From: Anaerohalosphaera lusitana
Lineage (GTDB): Bacteria; Planctomycetota; Phycisphaerae; Sedimentisphaerales; Anaerohalosphaeraceae
DNA: 64,000 bases
Direction of reading: 5' to 3'
Assembly (NCBI RefSeq): GCF_002007645.1
Contig: NZ_CP019791.1
Location: forward strand, 1,736,001-1,800,000
The notes beneath the pieces are model-generated. The model saw nothing but the letters and a program-made list of their open reading frames with translations. It made no database searches and had not been told where the DNA came from. Positions 25,976 to 35,013 of the stretch are shown piece after piece. The translations under genes were made by a program, and so were the position numbers. Each line of letters begins with the position of its first letter. Position 1 is the stretch's first letter.

Positions 25976-26533
25976 ATGCGATGTTTTGTGGCAGTTGACC
26001 TTGAAAGCGAAGTGATCGACCGGCTGGCGGCAATCCAGAAGGATATCGCGGGGCGGGTTGATCTTGGCAAGGGCGTAAAGTGGGTGGAGCCGGACTGTAT
26101 TCACCTGACGCTGAAGTTTCTGGGCGAGATCAGGGACGAACAGGTGCCCGAGATATGCAGGCAGGTGGAGCAGGCGGCGGCTTCGTTCGAATCGTTTCAG
26201 CTCAAAGTGGGCAGGATCGGCACTTTCGGCAGACCCGCTCGGGTGCTGTGGGCGGGGATCGAGAAATCCGAGCCGTTGCTGAAGCTGCAGGAATCCATCG
26301 AAAACGCGATGGTCAAGGCCGGTTTCCGAGAGGAAAATCGTCGGTTCAGCGGCCACCTGACGCTTTGCAGAATTAAAAATTTCAGCGCTGGAAAAAAGCT
26401 GCAATCCGTGTTAAAAGATTACAGCGACACTGATTTCGGCACATCATGGGTGCGTTCCGTATGCGTTTACCGGAGCGAACTGACCTCAAAAGGACCAATC
26501 TATACACCAATAATGGAAATCAAGCTGCATTAG
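25976..26533 (+). CDS. thpR: RNA 2',3'-cyclic phosphodiesterase (2H family)
   Basis: A 185-residue 2H phosphoesterase, historically called 2'-5' RNA ligase. The two catalytic tetrapeptides are HLTL in [12 protein letters not shown] (about residue 43) and HLTL in [10 protein letters not shown] (about residue 128). The N-terminus [10 protein letters not shown] and the C-terminal [18 protein letters not shown] are typical of ThpR. I chose the ATG at 25976, preceded by GGGAGAGG, over an upstream TTG. In many bacteria thpR is next to recA or cinA, and here recA follows by 34 bp. Confidence 0.92.
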   Translation: MRCFVAVDLESEVIDRLAAIQKDIAGRVDLGKGVKWVEPDCIHLTLKFLGEIRDEQVPEICRQVEQAAASFESFQLKVGRIGTFGRPARVLWAGIEKSEPLLKLQESIENAMVKAGFREENRRFSGHLTLCRIKNFSAGKKLQSVLKDYSDTDFGTSWVRSVCVYRSELTSKGPIYTPIMEIKLH

Positions 26534-26567
26534 CAGCCACAGAATGGATTCCGAGGAGACTCAAATA

Positions 26568-27665
26568 ATGGCAAAAGCAAAGAAAACAGCAAAGAAAAAG
26601 ACCACAAAATCAAAGGCAAAGGCGTCTTCGGCGACCAAAAAGGAAGCTGAATCTCCATCGAATGCGGCTCTTGACAGGGCGATATCGCAGATCGAGAAAC
26701 AGTACGGCTCGGGCTCCATCATGAAGATGGACGAAGCCAATATCGCACAGGTTGAGGGTATACCCACCGGCGCGTTGTCGCTGGACCTGGCACTGGGCGG
26801 CAGGGGCATACCCCGCGGCAGGGTCTGCGAGCTGTTCGGGCCGGAGTCCTCCGGTAAGACGACGATCGCACTGCACGCGATAGCGAACGCACAAAAAAAG
26901 GGCGGCGTGGCAGCGTTTATCGATGCTGAGCACGCACTGGATACGACATGGGCGAAGAAGCTGGGCGTGGATATAAGTAGTCTGCTGGTCAGTCAGCCCG
27001 ATACGGGTGAACAGGCACTGGATATCGCGGAGATGCTGGTCAAGTCCAACGCGGTAGACATTATCGTGGTAGACTCGGTAGCGGCACTGGTTCCTGCGGC
27101 GGAAATGCAGGGCGAGATGGGCCAGAGCCACGTTGGTCTGCAGGCACGTCTGATGAGCCAGGCGTTGCGTAAACTCACCGGCGCGATCTCGAAGAGTAAA
27201 ACCTGCCTGATCTTCATCAACCAGATCCGCATGAAGATCGGCGTTATGTTCGGCAATCCCGAGACCACGCCCGGCGGTAACGCGTTGAAGTTCTACAGCT
27301 CGGTCCGGATGGACGTCCGTCGTGTGTCAACCGTCAAGAACTCTGCAGGCGAAGCGATCGCGAACCGTGTTCGTACCCGCGTGGTCAAGAACAAGGTCGC
27401 GGCACCGTTCAAGAAGGCGGAGTTCGATCTTTACTTCGACAGCGGCATAAGTCATGAGTCCGATCTGATCGATCTGGGCGTCGAGTGCGACGTGGTCCAG
27501 AAGAGCGGTGCGTGGTTCAACTACGGCGATATCAGGCTCGGCCAGGGCAAGGATAATGCGAAGAACATGCTGCTCGAAAACCCGGATCTCGTAGAAGAGA
27601 TCGAACAGAAGATATTCGAAGCGAAGGGCCTGGAAGAACAGACCCCGAAGAAGAAAGAGGCTTAA
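26568..27665 (+). CDS. recA: RecA recombinase
   Basis: A 365-residue RecA, the strand-exchange ATPase of homologous recombination and activator of the SOS response. Walker A is GPESSGKT (91-98) and Walker B falls in [14 protein letters not shown]1/L2 loop regions [20 protein letters not shown] (in part) and [22 protein letters not shown] are intact. An N-terminal extension of about 30 residues rich in Lys, Ala and Thr precedes the usual start ([14 protein letters not shown]). The ATG at 26568 has GAGGAG upstream. No LexA-type box is obvious in the 34-bp gap to thpR, so expression may depend on the upstream promoter. Confidence 0.97.
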   Translation: MAKAKKTAKKKTTKSKAKASSATKKEAESPSNAALDRAISQIEKQYGSGSIMKMDEANIAQVEGIPTGALSLDLALGGRGIPRGRVCELFGPESSGKTTIALHAIANAQKKGGVAAFIDAEHALDTTWAKKLGVDISSLLVSQPDTGEQALDIAEMLVKSNAVDIIVVDSVAALVPAAEMQGEMGQSHVGLQARLMSQALRKLTGAISKSKTCLIFINQIRMKIGVMFGNPETTPGGNALKFYSSVRMDVRRVSTVKNSAGEAIANRVRTRVVKNKVAAPFKKAEFDLYFDSGISHESDLIDLGVECDVVQKSGAWFNYGDIRLGQGKDNAKNMLLENPDLVEEIEQKIFEAKGLEEQTPKKKEA

Positions 27666-27698
27666 TTCAACAACCAGCTTAACAATAGAAGGCAGAAA

Positions 27699-30416
27699 GT
27701 GTTTACATCAAAGCAGATCAGAAGCTCGTTCATAGATTTTTTCAAGGACAAGGGACATAAGTTCGTACCTAGCGCACCGGTGGTTCCGACCAACGATGCT
27801 ACGCTGTTGTTCACCAATGCGGGTATGAACCAGTTCAAGGACATATTCCTCGGTTTGAGTGAGCCGGAGTGCAGCAGGGCGGCCAATAGCCAGAAGTGTA
27901 TCCGTGTCAGCGGCAAGCATAACGACCTTGAAGAGGTCGGCCTGGATACGTATCACCATACATTTTTTGAGATGCTCGGCAACTGGTCGTTCGGCGACTA
28001 CTTTAAAGAAGAGGCGATCGCGTGGGCGTGGGAGCTGCTCACCGAAGTTTACGGCATAGACCAGGACAAACTCTGGGCGACGGTTTTCGCGGGTGACGCT
28101 GAGGACGGTTCTGAGCCGGACGTCGAGGCTGAAGAGCTTTGGGCGAAACTGACGCCGCTGCCGAAGGAACGCATTCTGCGTTTCGACAAGAAGGACAACT
28201 TCTGGGAGATGGGTGATACGGGGCCCTGCGGACCTTGCAGCGAGATACATATCGATCTCGGTCCCGAGCGGTGCGACAAGAAGCACGTGCCGGGTCATGA
28301 ATGTGCGGTCAATGCGGGCTGTGCGCGATTTATCGAGCTGTGGAACCTGGTGTTCATACAGTTCAATAGGCAGCCGGACGGCAAGCTGCTGCCGCTCAAG
28401 GCGAAGTATGTCGATACGGGTGCGGGGCTGGAGCGTCTGACTGCGTTGCTGCAGAACAAGCACAGCAATTATGATACGGACCTGTTCATGCCGATCATCG
28501 AGGCTGTGCAGGACATCACGGGGCACAAGTACGGATCGGCGCTGGAGAGCAAGACCGACAATGCGTTTCGCGTGATCAGCGATCATATTCGTTCGCTGAC
28601 GTTTTCGATTACGGACGGTGTCACGCCTTCCAACGAAGGGCGTGGTTATGTGATGCGCCGGATCCTGCGTCGGGCGTCGCGATTTGCACGGGTGCTCGAT
28701 GCTCACGAGCCGTTTATGTATAAGCTGGTGGATGTGATCGTCGAGAATATGGGCGAGGCGTTTCCCGAGCTTGTTGAGCGTAAGGATTTTGTAAAAACGG
28801 TGATCAAGTCCGAGGAGGAAAGTTTCGGCAGGACACTTGACAGGGGCCTTGAGATATTTTCGGTGGCCGCCAGTGAAGCGGAGGAGTCCGATAAGAAAAC
28901 GGTCAGCGGCGAGAACGCTTTCCAGCTTTACGATACGTATGGTTTCCCGCTTGACCTCACGGAGCTTATGGCACGCGAACGCGGGCTCAAGGTCGATACG
29001 GATACGTTCGACGAGCTCATGGAACAGCAGCGCGCACGCGCTAGAGCGGCTCAGAAGACCGGCTCGCTTGCTATGGACCTGAGCGGCGTCGCATTGCCCG
29101 TGACCGAGGACGATGCGAAATACGAGCACGACAGCGTCGAGACCGAAGTGGTCGGCTGGATCGACAGGGACGGCTACAAGGAGGCCGGCGTTTACTCCGA
29201 GAAGGAAGAGACGATCGCACTGGTGCTCAAGGAAACCTGCTTCTACGCTGAGTCAGGCGGGCAGGTTGGCGATGCGGGGCTGATCGTCGGTGATAACGGC
29301 AGGTTCGAAGTCGAGACCACCGAGAAGATCGCCAACTGTGTAATCCACAAGGGTACGCTCGTTTCGGGTTCGATCAGCGTGGGCGATAAGGTATCTGCGA
29401 CCGTCGACCACAGCAGAAACGAGAGTAAGAAAAATCATACCGCGACGCATCTGCTTCAGTGGGCGTTGCGTGAGGTGCTCGGCAAAGAAGCCCAGCAGCA
29501 GGGCTCGCTGGTGTGTCCGGAGTATCTGCGTTTCGACTTTACCTGGCCCAAGGCCTTGACGGACGAGCAGATCAGGCAGATCGATTCGATAGTTCGCGAC
29601 AAGATCGTCAAGAGCTACCCGGTCGGGTGCAAGGTCCTGCCGATCGATCAGGCGAAGGACCTGGGAGCGATGGCGCTTTTCAGCGAGAAGTACGGCGACG
29701 AAGTTCGCGTTGTCGGTGTGGGCGTGGAGGACGAATCGCAGCTTGCGGACGCATTCAGCCTCGAATTCTGCGGCGGCACCCACGTGACGAATACCTCGCA
29801 GATCGGCGGCTTCAAGATCGTCAAGGAAGAGAGCATCTCGGCAGGCGTCCGCAGGATCACGGCGATGACCGGCCATGCACTTACCGACTATCTCGCCCAG
29901 CGTAGCGATATCGTCGACGAACTGACCGCACTGCTAAAGACGCCTGCTGAGCAGGTTACCTCGCGGGTGCAGAAACTGCAGGAGGATAACAAGAAGCTCG
30001 CGAAGGATCTGAAAAACGCGGCGAAGAAGGGCGGTACGGATACGCTTGCCCAGGCGGACGATATGCTCAAGAAGGGCGATAAGATTGGCGACACGGCTGT
30101 TGTTGTCGGTTCGTTGGATGCCGCCACGGTCGACCAGGCACGTCAGGCAGTGGACAGCCTGAAGAAAAAGGCGGGCTCGGTTGCGGTCCTTTTCGGCCTC
30201 GAACAGGATTCGAAGGCGATCCTTCTGGCAGCCATGACGGACGATCTGATCAAGCATGGCCTCAAGGCAGGCGATCTGATCAAGGAAGTTGCGCCGCTGG
30301 TCAAGGGCGGCGGCGGAGGCAGGCCGCAGATGGCACAGGCGGGCGGCAAGGACCCGTCGGGACTCCCTGACGCATACGAAAAAGCTAAGGAAATCATCGC
30401 GGCTAAACTGAAATAG
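27699..30416 (+). CDS. alaS: Alanyl-tRNA synthetase
   Basis: A 905-residue class II synthetase for tRNA-Ala. In order: the catalytic domain (TNAGMNQFKDIFLG, SGKHNDLEEVGLDTYHHTFFEMLGNWSFGDYF in part, WEMGDTGPCGPCSEI), the tRNA-recognition helices, and the editing domain with the zinc/editing motifs HTATHLLQWAL and CGGTH. A coiled linker and a DHHA1 C-terminal domain (GGGGGRPQMAQAGG) follow. It starts with GTG at 27699, 33 bp after recA; recA-alaS adjacency is widespread in bacteria. Length is slightly above the usual 870-880, spread over linkers. Confidence 0.97.
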   Translation: MFTSKQIRSSFIDFFKDKGHKFVPSAPVVPTNDATLLFTNAGMNQFKDIFLGLSEPECSRAANSQKCIRVSGKHNDLEEVGLDTYHHTFFEMLGNWSFGDYFKEEAIAWAWELLTEVYGIDQDKLWATVFAGDAEDGSEPDVEAEELWAKLTPLPKERILRFDKKDNFWEMGDTGPCGPCSEIHIDLGPERCDKKHVPGHECAVNAGCARFIELWNLVFIQFNRQPDGKLLPLKAKYVDTGAGLERLTALLQNKHSNYDTDLFMPIIEAVQDITGHKYGSALESKTDNAFRVISDHIRSLTFSITDGVTPSNEGRGYVMRRILRRASRFARVLDAHEPFMYKLVDVIVENMGEAFPELVERKDFVKTVIKSEEESFGRTLDRGLEIFSVAASEAEESDKKTVSGENAFQLYDTYGFPLDLTELMARERGLKVDTDTFDELMEQQRARARAAQKTGSLAMDLSGVALPVTEDDAKYEHDSVETEVVGWIDRDGYKEAGVYSEKEETIALVLKETCFYAESGGQVGDAGLIVGDNGRFEVETTEKIANCVIHKGTLVSGSISVGDKVSATVDHSRNESKKNHTATHLLQWALREVLGKEAQQQGSLVCPEYLRFDFTWPKALTDEQIRQIDSIVRDKIVKSYPVGCKVLPIDQAKDLGAMALFSEKYGDEVRVVGVGVEDESQLADAFSLEFCGGTHVTNTSQIGGFKIVKEESISAGVRRITAMTGHALTDYLAQRSDIVDELTALLKTPAEQVTSRVQKLQEDNKKLAKDLKNAAKKGGTDTLAQADDMLKKGDKIGDTAVVVGSLDAATVDQARQAVDSLKKKAGSVAVLFGLEQDSKAILLAAMTDDLIKHGLKAGDLIKEVAPLVKGGGGGRPQMAQAGGKDPSGLPDAYEKAKEIIAAKLK

Positions 30417-30645
30417 TCGAAACTGAGATTTTCACTGTAACGCTGTCGGCCTTTGCGCATTATCATATTAGAAGCGGTTTCAAAAGTCAGATTTGCCGTT
30501 CGGCGGCCCTTTTTCCGTTCGGCTGTGTTGTGCAAAATCGGCCATAACTACAATTATTGCCGATTTCACACGCCTTGCCGAGAAACCAAAAGTAGTTTTG
30601 AAACAGCTTCTAGAAAATGCGCACTCTTTTGAGGCTGAAGGTTTC

Positions 30646-31776
30646 GTGAAGATCGTTGCTTGCAAAAACTGCGGCACACAGCTCAAGATGCCAGAAATAG
30701 TCAGGCCGGACATGCGGATCAGGTGTCCAAACTGCGGCCGTGGTCTGATACTGTCCGGTTCTCAGCCCAATCCCGCACCAGCAGAGCCGCAGGACAGCTT
30801 CCCCCCATGCGAAAAGCCCAAGGATATCGCTTCGCTGCCTTACGGCGAAGAACTTGTTCCGCAAGATTTGCGAGAAGATCAACGTAAGGCAGACGATACG
30901 CCCGTCGAAACATCGGTCACACTGGACAGTCACTCACGCATCCCCGAACCCGCCGGCGATGCCGGTGAGGACATCTGGACGATCATGGAGGAAGAGAAAC
31001 GCTGGCGTGAGCAGACCGATGTCGTCGAAGAGGAGGAAATGATCGGCAAAAGCGGCAAGTCGCCGCTGGTTGAGATACTGGCGTATCCGGCTACACTGCT
31101 GGGTTTGTCGCTGGGTTTTGTTTTCCTCGGTCCCAAGATCATAAGGCTGGCGATGCAGTTCGTTTCGGCTATGTTGCCCGCCTTTGCGCCGGTATTGTTC
31201 ATACCGTTTCTTTTGATTTCCATGATCACAAAGTTCATCGAACTGTTCACAACAGCCTACATGTTCTGGTACATCTGCGTTTCGATCGAGCGGAGTGCCC
31301 GCGGCGAACGTCACATACCTGAGACGCTGTGGATGGACGAGGGGTTCTGGGATTCGTTCAGACGGCTGTGTCACGTACTTGCATGCGTCCTGATATGTCT
31401 CGGTCCTGCTATGATCAACGTAGGCTGGTATGGCTACAGCAGTGATTTCTGGGTTCTGTTACTGCCCGGCGTTTTCTTTTTGCCTGCCGCGATGCTGGGC
31501 GTAAGCATCCGACACTCCATAGACGGCCTGAACCCGTATTTTATCTTGAAAACGATCTGCAAGGCACCAAGGGGTTATCTGATGCTTGCAGTAATATTCG
31601 AAGCCTCGGTCGCGGTCGTTGCGGTTTTCGTACTCCTGCAGTTCGCTCCACTGCCGGGCGTGCTGAAACTGCTGCTGCGAGGCGGATACATCTACATGCT
31701 GTTCGTCCTGGCACACATTACAGGCCGATTCTTCTTCAACAACCGCGACAAACTGGAATGGCTTGAGAACAGATAG
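30646..31776 (+). CDS. Zinc-ribbon membrane protein of unknown function
   Basis: A 376-residue protein. The N-terminus holds a zinc ribbon, CKNCGTQL...IRCPNCGRG (two CxxC pairs about 18 residues apart), resembling MJ0042-type prepilin-like zinc fingers. An acidic, proline-rich linker to about residue 140 follows. The C-terminal half has five to six hydrophobic segments (for example LVEILAYPATLLGLSLGFVF and FIPFLLISMITKFIELF). The GTG at 30646 is chosen because the zinc ribbon then starts at residue 5; the frame is open further upstream but that sequence contains a hairpin and looks untranslated. Such cytoplasmic zinc ribbon plus DUF-type membrane proteins are frequent in planctomycetes. No function is known. 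Confidence 0.75.
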   Translation: MKIVACKNCGTQLKMPEIVRPDMRIRCPNCGRGLILSGSQPNPAPAEPQDSFPPCEKPKDIASLPYGEELVPQDLREDQRKADDTPVETSVTLDSHSRIPEPAGDAGEDIWTIMEEEKRWREQTDVVEEEEMIGKSGKSPLVEILAYPATLLGLSLGFVFLGPKIIRLAMQFVSAMLPAFAPVLFIPFLLISMITKFIELFTTAYMFWYICVSIERSARGERHIPETLWMDEGFWDSFRRLCHVLACVLICLGPAMINVGWYGYSSDFWVLLLPGVFFLPAAMLGVSIRHSIDGLNPYFILKTICKAPRGYLMLAVIFEASVAVVAVFVLLQFAPLPGVLKLLLRGGYIYMLFVLAHITGRFFFNNRDKLEWLENR

Positions 31777-31829
31777 AGTGTTGTCACCCGTAGCGATCTG
31801 AGATTACGCCCAACGCGTCAAACAGGTTT

Positions 31830-32669
31830 CTATATCTTCACGCCGAAAACGGGTTTGAAGATCAGGGCCGCGATCATTGATACACCGAAAAACCACACCA
31901 TCCACCAGAACGCACCGCCGGCGATGCCTTCACGTTGTGGATACTCGATGCTGATTCCCTGGACTACTGAGCTTTCAGCAAAGGATATTTCCCCCGGAAA
32001 CATCAGCATATCTGACATATCCCAGCCAGCCCGTTTAACATTTACCTTGGCAAGGCCCTCACCGACCACCAATTTCTTTTCGACGTCAAAGCCGTCAACA
32101 TCGAATAGCATGTCATACTCGCCCGGCTCTGTCGCGCGAACCTTCCAGTAATACGCATTCTTCTTCTCAAACCAGGAACGGTCAACGACAACTTCCACTC
32201 CCTCGGCCTCGATCAGCCTTACCGATGGTCGGGCCTGAGTTTCCTGAACCTGTACGGAAACGATCGCCTCCTCGCCTATGGCTAAGGGCCTGTGTTCATA
32301 CCACAATGCGAGTTGTCCAAGCAGCAGAACCATCGGCACGATCATGACTCCCATGGGTCTGAGGGCATGCAGCAGCAGCGACCCCGCGCCGGCAAAAAGC
32401 CCGCCAAGTGACTTGAACGTTACATACAGGCTGTCTTTATACAGCTTCAGTGCCAGCATATTAGCCTTGATGCGATCCCGCACCCGGCCGATCGCGTCCT
32501 GGTTCGATGTGTACTTGAACACCAGCAACATCAGCACGCCGGTAATCGAAGCTATGATTGTATTCGACAACCAGCCCGGCACAATGGCGATCCAGCCGAA
32601 CAGAACTGACCCGATCGAATCCGCCGTCATGACCAACCAGGCGATTAAACTTGTAAGAAAATCAAGCAT
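31830..32669 (-). CDS. Polytopic membrane protein with extracytoplasmic beta domain, last gene of the phosphoesterase operon
   Basis: A 279-residue protein I do not recognise. Two N-terminal hydrophobic segments (about residues 3-22 and 30-48) are followed by a Lys/Arg-rich amphipathic stretch (SNQDAIGRVRDRIKANMLALKLYKDS). A membrane pair with spaced prolines comes next (LRPMGVMIVPMVLLLGQLALWY). A predicted beta-sandwich of about 120 residues (ARPSVRLIEAEGVEVVVDRSW onward) precedes a final helix. The helix, basic hairpin, proline-containing helix order recalls Oxa1/EMC3-like insertases, but that is only a topological impression. The ATG at 32669 is preferred to the in-frame TTG at 32675. It lies 16 bp after the small RHH-like gene in the same operon. 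Confidence 0.75.
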   Translation of the reverse strand: MLDFLTSLIAWLVMTADSIGSVLFGWIAIVPGWLSNTIIASITGVLMLLVFKYTSNQDAIGRVRDRIKANMLALKLYKDSLYVTFKSLGGLFAGAGSLLLHALRPMGVMIVPMVLLLGQLALWYEHRPLAIGEEAIVSVQVQETQARPSVRLIEAEGVEVVVDRSWFEKKNAYYWKVRATEPGEYDMLFDVDGFDVEKKLVVGEGLAKVNVKRAGWDMSDMLMFPGEISFAESSVVQGISIEYPQREGIAGGAFWWMVWFFGVSMIAALIFKPVFGVKI

Positions 32670-32685
32670 TAACAATATCTCACTA

Positions 32686-32871
32686 TTACTCTATGTACCC
32701 GAGCCCGCGAAGCTGCTCCTCTACCGCGTCCGCGTTGTCCCCGCCTTCGCTTTTGGCAACCGCAAGCTCGATCAAATGTATAACCAACTCGTCAACGCTG
32801 CTGTACCCCTCCGCCTGCGCAGCTTCTTCCGCACGCTTGTAAAGATTCTTGTCGATCTTGACCTTAGGCAT
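32686..32871 (-). CDS. Small ribbon-helix-helix-like protein with a C-terminal LGY tail
   Basis: A 61-residue protein. Residues 1-40 (MPKVKIDKNLYKRAEEAAQA, then GYSSVDELVIHLIELAV) fit a ribbon-helix-helix fold: a short strand, helix, turn, then helix. An acidic linker (SEGGDNAD) leads to the C-terminal AVEEQLRGLGYIE. That tail closely matches the end of the alkaline-phosphatase superfamily protein encoded at 47237-48814 (VEKQLRDLGYL). It lies between the two phosphoesterase genes and the membrane protein gene, all on the minus strand with gaps of 16 and 84 bp. RHH proteins usually bind DNA, but the shared tail points to a protein partner instead. Role unknown. Confidence 0.8.
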   Translation of the reverse strand: MPKVKIDKNLYKRAEEAAQAEGYSSVDELVIHLIELAVAKSEGGDNADAVEEQLRGLGYIE

Positions 32872-32955
32872 TTATCATTCTCCAAATATGTTTTCCTGGT
32901 TGCATTGTATTAAGGATTCTCTCGTTGTGCCATCTTAGGCAAACCTATAGCGTCG

Positions 32956-34962
32956 CTAAACGATCGCCTTGCCTTCCATGCTCCCCGGCACATCCAGTCC
33001 GAACTCCTGCAGGACAGTCGGTGCGATATCTACCAGGCTTGCCAGATCAGGCTTGATCGGTCGGTTGCAGAATACCACGCCTGGCACTTCCGAAGCATCC
33101 GCACAGTGGTCCGCGCCCCACGCTGAGGTGTTGTCGCTGAGCACATCTTTGCCGCAATTACCGAGGCAAGTATCCCAGCTCGCACGATAGCCCCTGGCGT
33201 ATCCCACTATCAGGTCCGGAGCATACTTCATGGCGTCGCCCTTGTACTCCTTATCCGTTCGCGTCACTTTTCTAATAACCTGTTGGCCGTTCACGTCTCG
33301 AATCGCTTCCAGCTTGGTGATGAGCTCATCCAGCAGTCTGTCCTTTTCCTCGCCTGGCTCAACAATGCCGTATTTTTCCCGGCCCTTTGTATTGACATAA
33401 AGTCCGTTGATTCCAAGTCCGTAGGCCCGCGAGGACTTCCAGTCGGCTTCCATTACCGACTTGACATCGCTCGGTCCCAGATAGCCGTTTTCCCTGAGCC
33501 AGCTATTGAGGTTGAACTGTCGTTTGAAGTTTGCGAACCCATGATCGCTCATAGTAATAACCGTCGCGTCCGGATAACGTTTGATGATGTCGGCAACTAT
33601 GCCGTCCATTCGGCAGTACAGCTTCTTCAGATGCTCGAAATATTTTTCCGCCTCTTCACGGCTGCGAGCGGGATGATCGTCGTCGCTGTCCCACCACAGC
33701 ATATGCCCCTGAAGGTCCGTGCTGCTGAAATAGAAGTACAGCAATCCGTCATCGTAATTCTTCAATGCGTAATCGAGCAGTGCAAGCCTTTCTTTGAGCA
33801 CATGACTGGCCTGAGAGATGAACTCATCTTCTTCAAACACCTCGTTCGAAAGCGCCTTGTACGCCTCCTGAAAACCCGTTGTGTAGTAAGGTCCAAGCTC
33901 TTCAGCGATACTTTCCGCAAACTCCGGCGGTTCGGTGATCTGCAGCGCGGGCTCACGCGGATCCATATTCACCGGTGAAACATACAGGCGGAATACAGGT
34001 CCGACCTTCTGCAGGTAAAACCGAACGATGCCGCTTACTCTTTCGCTGGGTAAAAACCAGGGTGTACCGAGTTCGAAATCCAGCGGAACCCACTTGCTCC
34101 ATTGACCTTCTTTAAGGAGTACTTCGCGTCCGTTTATCTCGATCAGTGCTGTTCGCGCATCAATATCACGATGGACAAAGAATTCCATCTCAGCGTGTTC
34201 TGGCTGTGTCAGCATTGTATTCATAGGACCGCATAAAGTTGCCCGCGCACGCTCATTCTGGAAATACAGCTCATACCGTCGCCCGCCGCTCTCATCATAA
34301 GGCGGCCTTGGTCCGTCCTCCGAATAATATTGATATGTGCCGTAGCTGCCCAGCAGATCGGGCGTTCCCATGCCAGACAGACACTTGTGATTGCCATGCC
34401 TGGACTTGCTCGGCGGATAGTTGCTCGGCAGGTCATAGAAGACGGACTTGATGCAAGCCGCATCCAGATAATCCCAGAAGGGCACGCCTTGTCTTCGCAG
34501 TTCAGTCTTTGCACCTTCACCGATTAACGGCAGCTTCAGCTTGTGATCGCCGACTTGCCAGTAGCCGCTGCCCTGTACAGTTTCCGCGGCCGAATAGAAA
34601 ACATCTACCTGTCCCTTTGGATCGCGGTGAATGAAGTCGAATATGCCGTGACTGCCCGGCCCTGCGCCGTTTATGAAATTCGCCCACGCAACCGGACTCT
34701 GCGGTGGTGTACTCGTTCCAAGCCGTCTATATCCGCCTGCCTCGCGCATCTTAGCAAACGTCGGCATTCGACCCTCATCCATCAGCCGTTCCGAAAGTCG
34801 CGGATCCATCCCGTCAATACCAATGACGATGACTTGCTTGCCGGCTGCTTTGCTTTTCGCATAGGCATTGCGCAAAAGTCCCGGCCCCGCCATCGCCATA
34901 CCTCCGGCCAAAGCGGACCAACGCAAAAACTCACGCCGACTCATTCTTTTGTTTTTACTCAT
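32956..34962 (-). CDS. Tat-exported alkaline phosphatase superfamily (type I phosphodiesterase-like) protein
   Basis: A 668-residue exported enzyme. The twin-arginine signal is SRREFLRWSALAGGMAMAG. The catalytic core shows VIVIGIDGMDPRLSERLM (metal-binding Asp), TSTPPQSPVAWANF (nucleophile region), YFSSTDLQGHMLWW and TMSDHGFANFKR (metal-binding Asp/His), the order seen in nucleotide pyrophosphatase/phosphodiesterase proteins. An inserted beta-rich region (about 200-330) separates the metal-site halves. There is no CxPSR sulfatase motif. It lies 51 bp downstream of a paralogue and clearly arose by duplication. I prefer the ATG at 34962, with AGGT upstream, over an in-frame TTG at 34977. The substrate may be a phosphodiester- or phosphate-decorated glycan or lipid; this is inference. 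Confidence 0.85.
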   Translation of the reverse strand: MSKNKRMSRREFLRWSALAGGMAMAGPGLLRNAYAKSKAAGKQVIVIGIDGMDPRLSERLMDEGRMPTFAKMREAGGYRRLGTSTPPQSPVAWANFINGAGPGSHGIFDFIHRDPKGQVDVFYSAAETVQGSGYWQVGDHKLKLPLIGEGAKTELRRQGVPFWDYLDAACIKSVFYDLPSNYPPSKSRHGNHKCLSGMGTPDLLGSYGTYQYYSEDGPRPPYDESGGRRYELYFQNERARATLCGPMNTMLTQPEHAEMEFFVHRDIDARTALIEINGREVLLKEGQWSKWVPLDFELGTPWFLPSERVSGIVRFYLQKVGPVFRLYVSPVNMDPREPALQITEPPEFAESIAEELGPYYTTGFQEAYKALSNEVFEEDEFISQASHVLKERLALLDYALKNYDDGLLYFYFSSTDLQGHMLWWDSDDDHPARSREEAEKYFEHLKKLYCRMDGIVADIIKRYPDATVITMSDHGFANFKRQFNLNSWLRENGYLGPSDVKSVMEADWKSSRAYGLGINGLYVNTKGREKYGIVEPGEEKDRLLDELITKLEAIRDVNGQQVIRKVTRTDKEYKGDAMKYAPDLIVGYARGYRASWDTCLGNCGKDVLSDNTSAWGADHCADASEVPGVVFCNRPIKPDLASLVDIAPTVLQEFGLDVPGSMEGKAIV

Positions 34963-35013
34963 ATTTACACCTGCCAAAGCAAGTCAAATCTCATATAGCC
35001 CTAAGCTGTGTAA

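Noticed and set aside
25052-26404. 450-codon minus-strand frame across the PfkB and thpR genes
   Set aside because: It runs across two real plus-strand genes and contains no domain; shadow frame.
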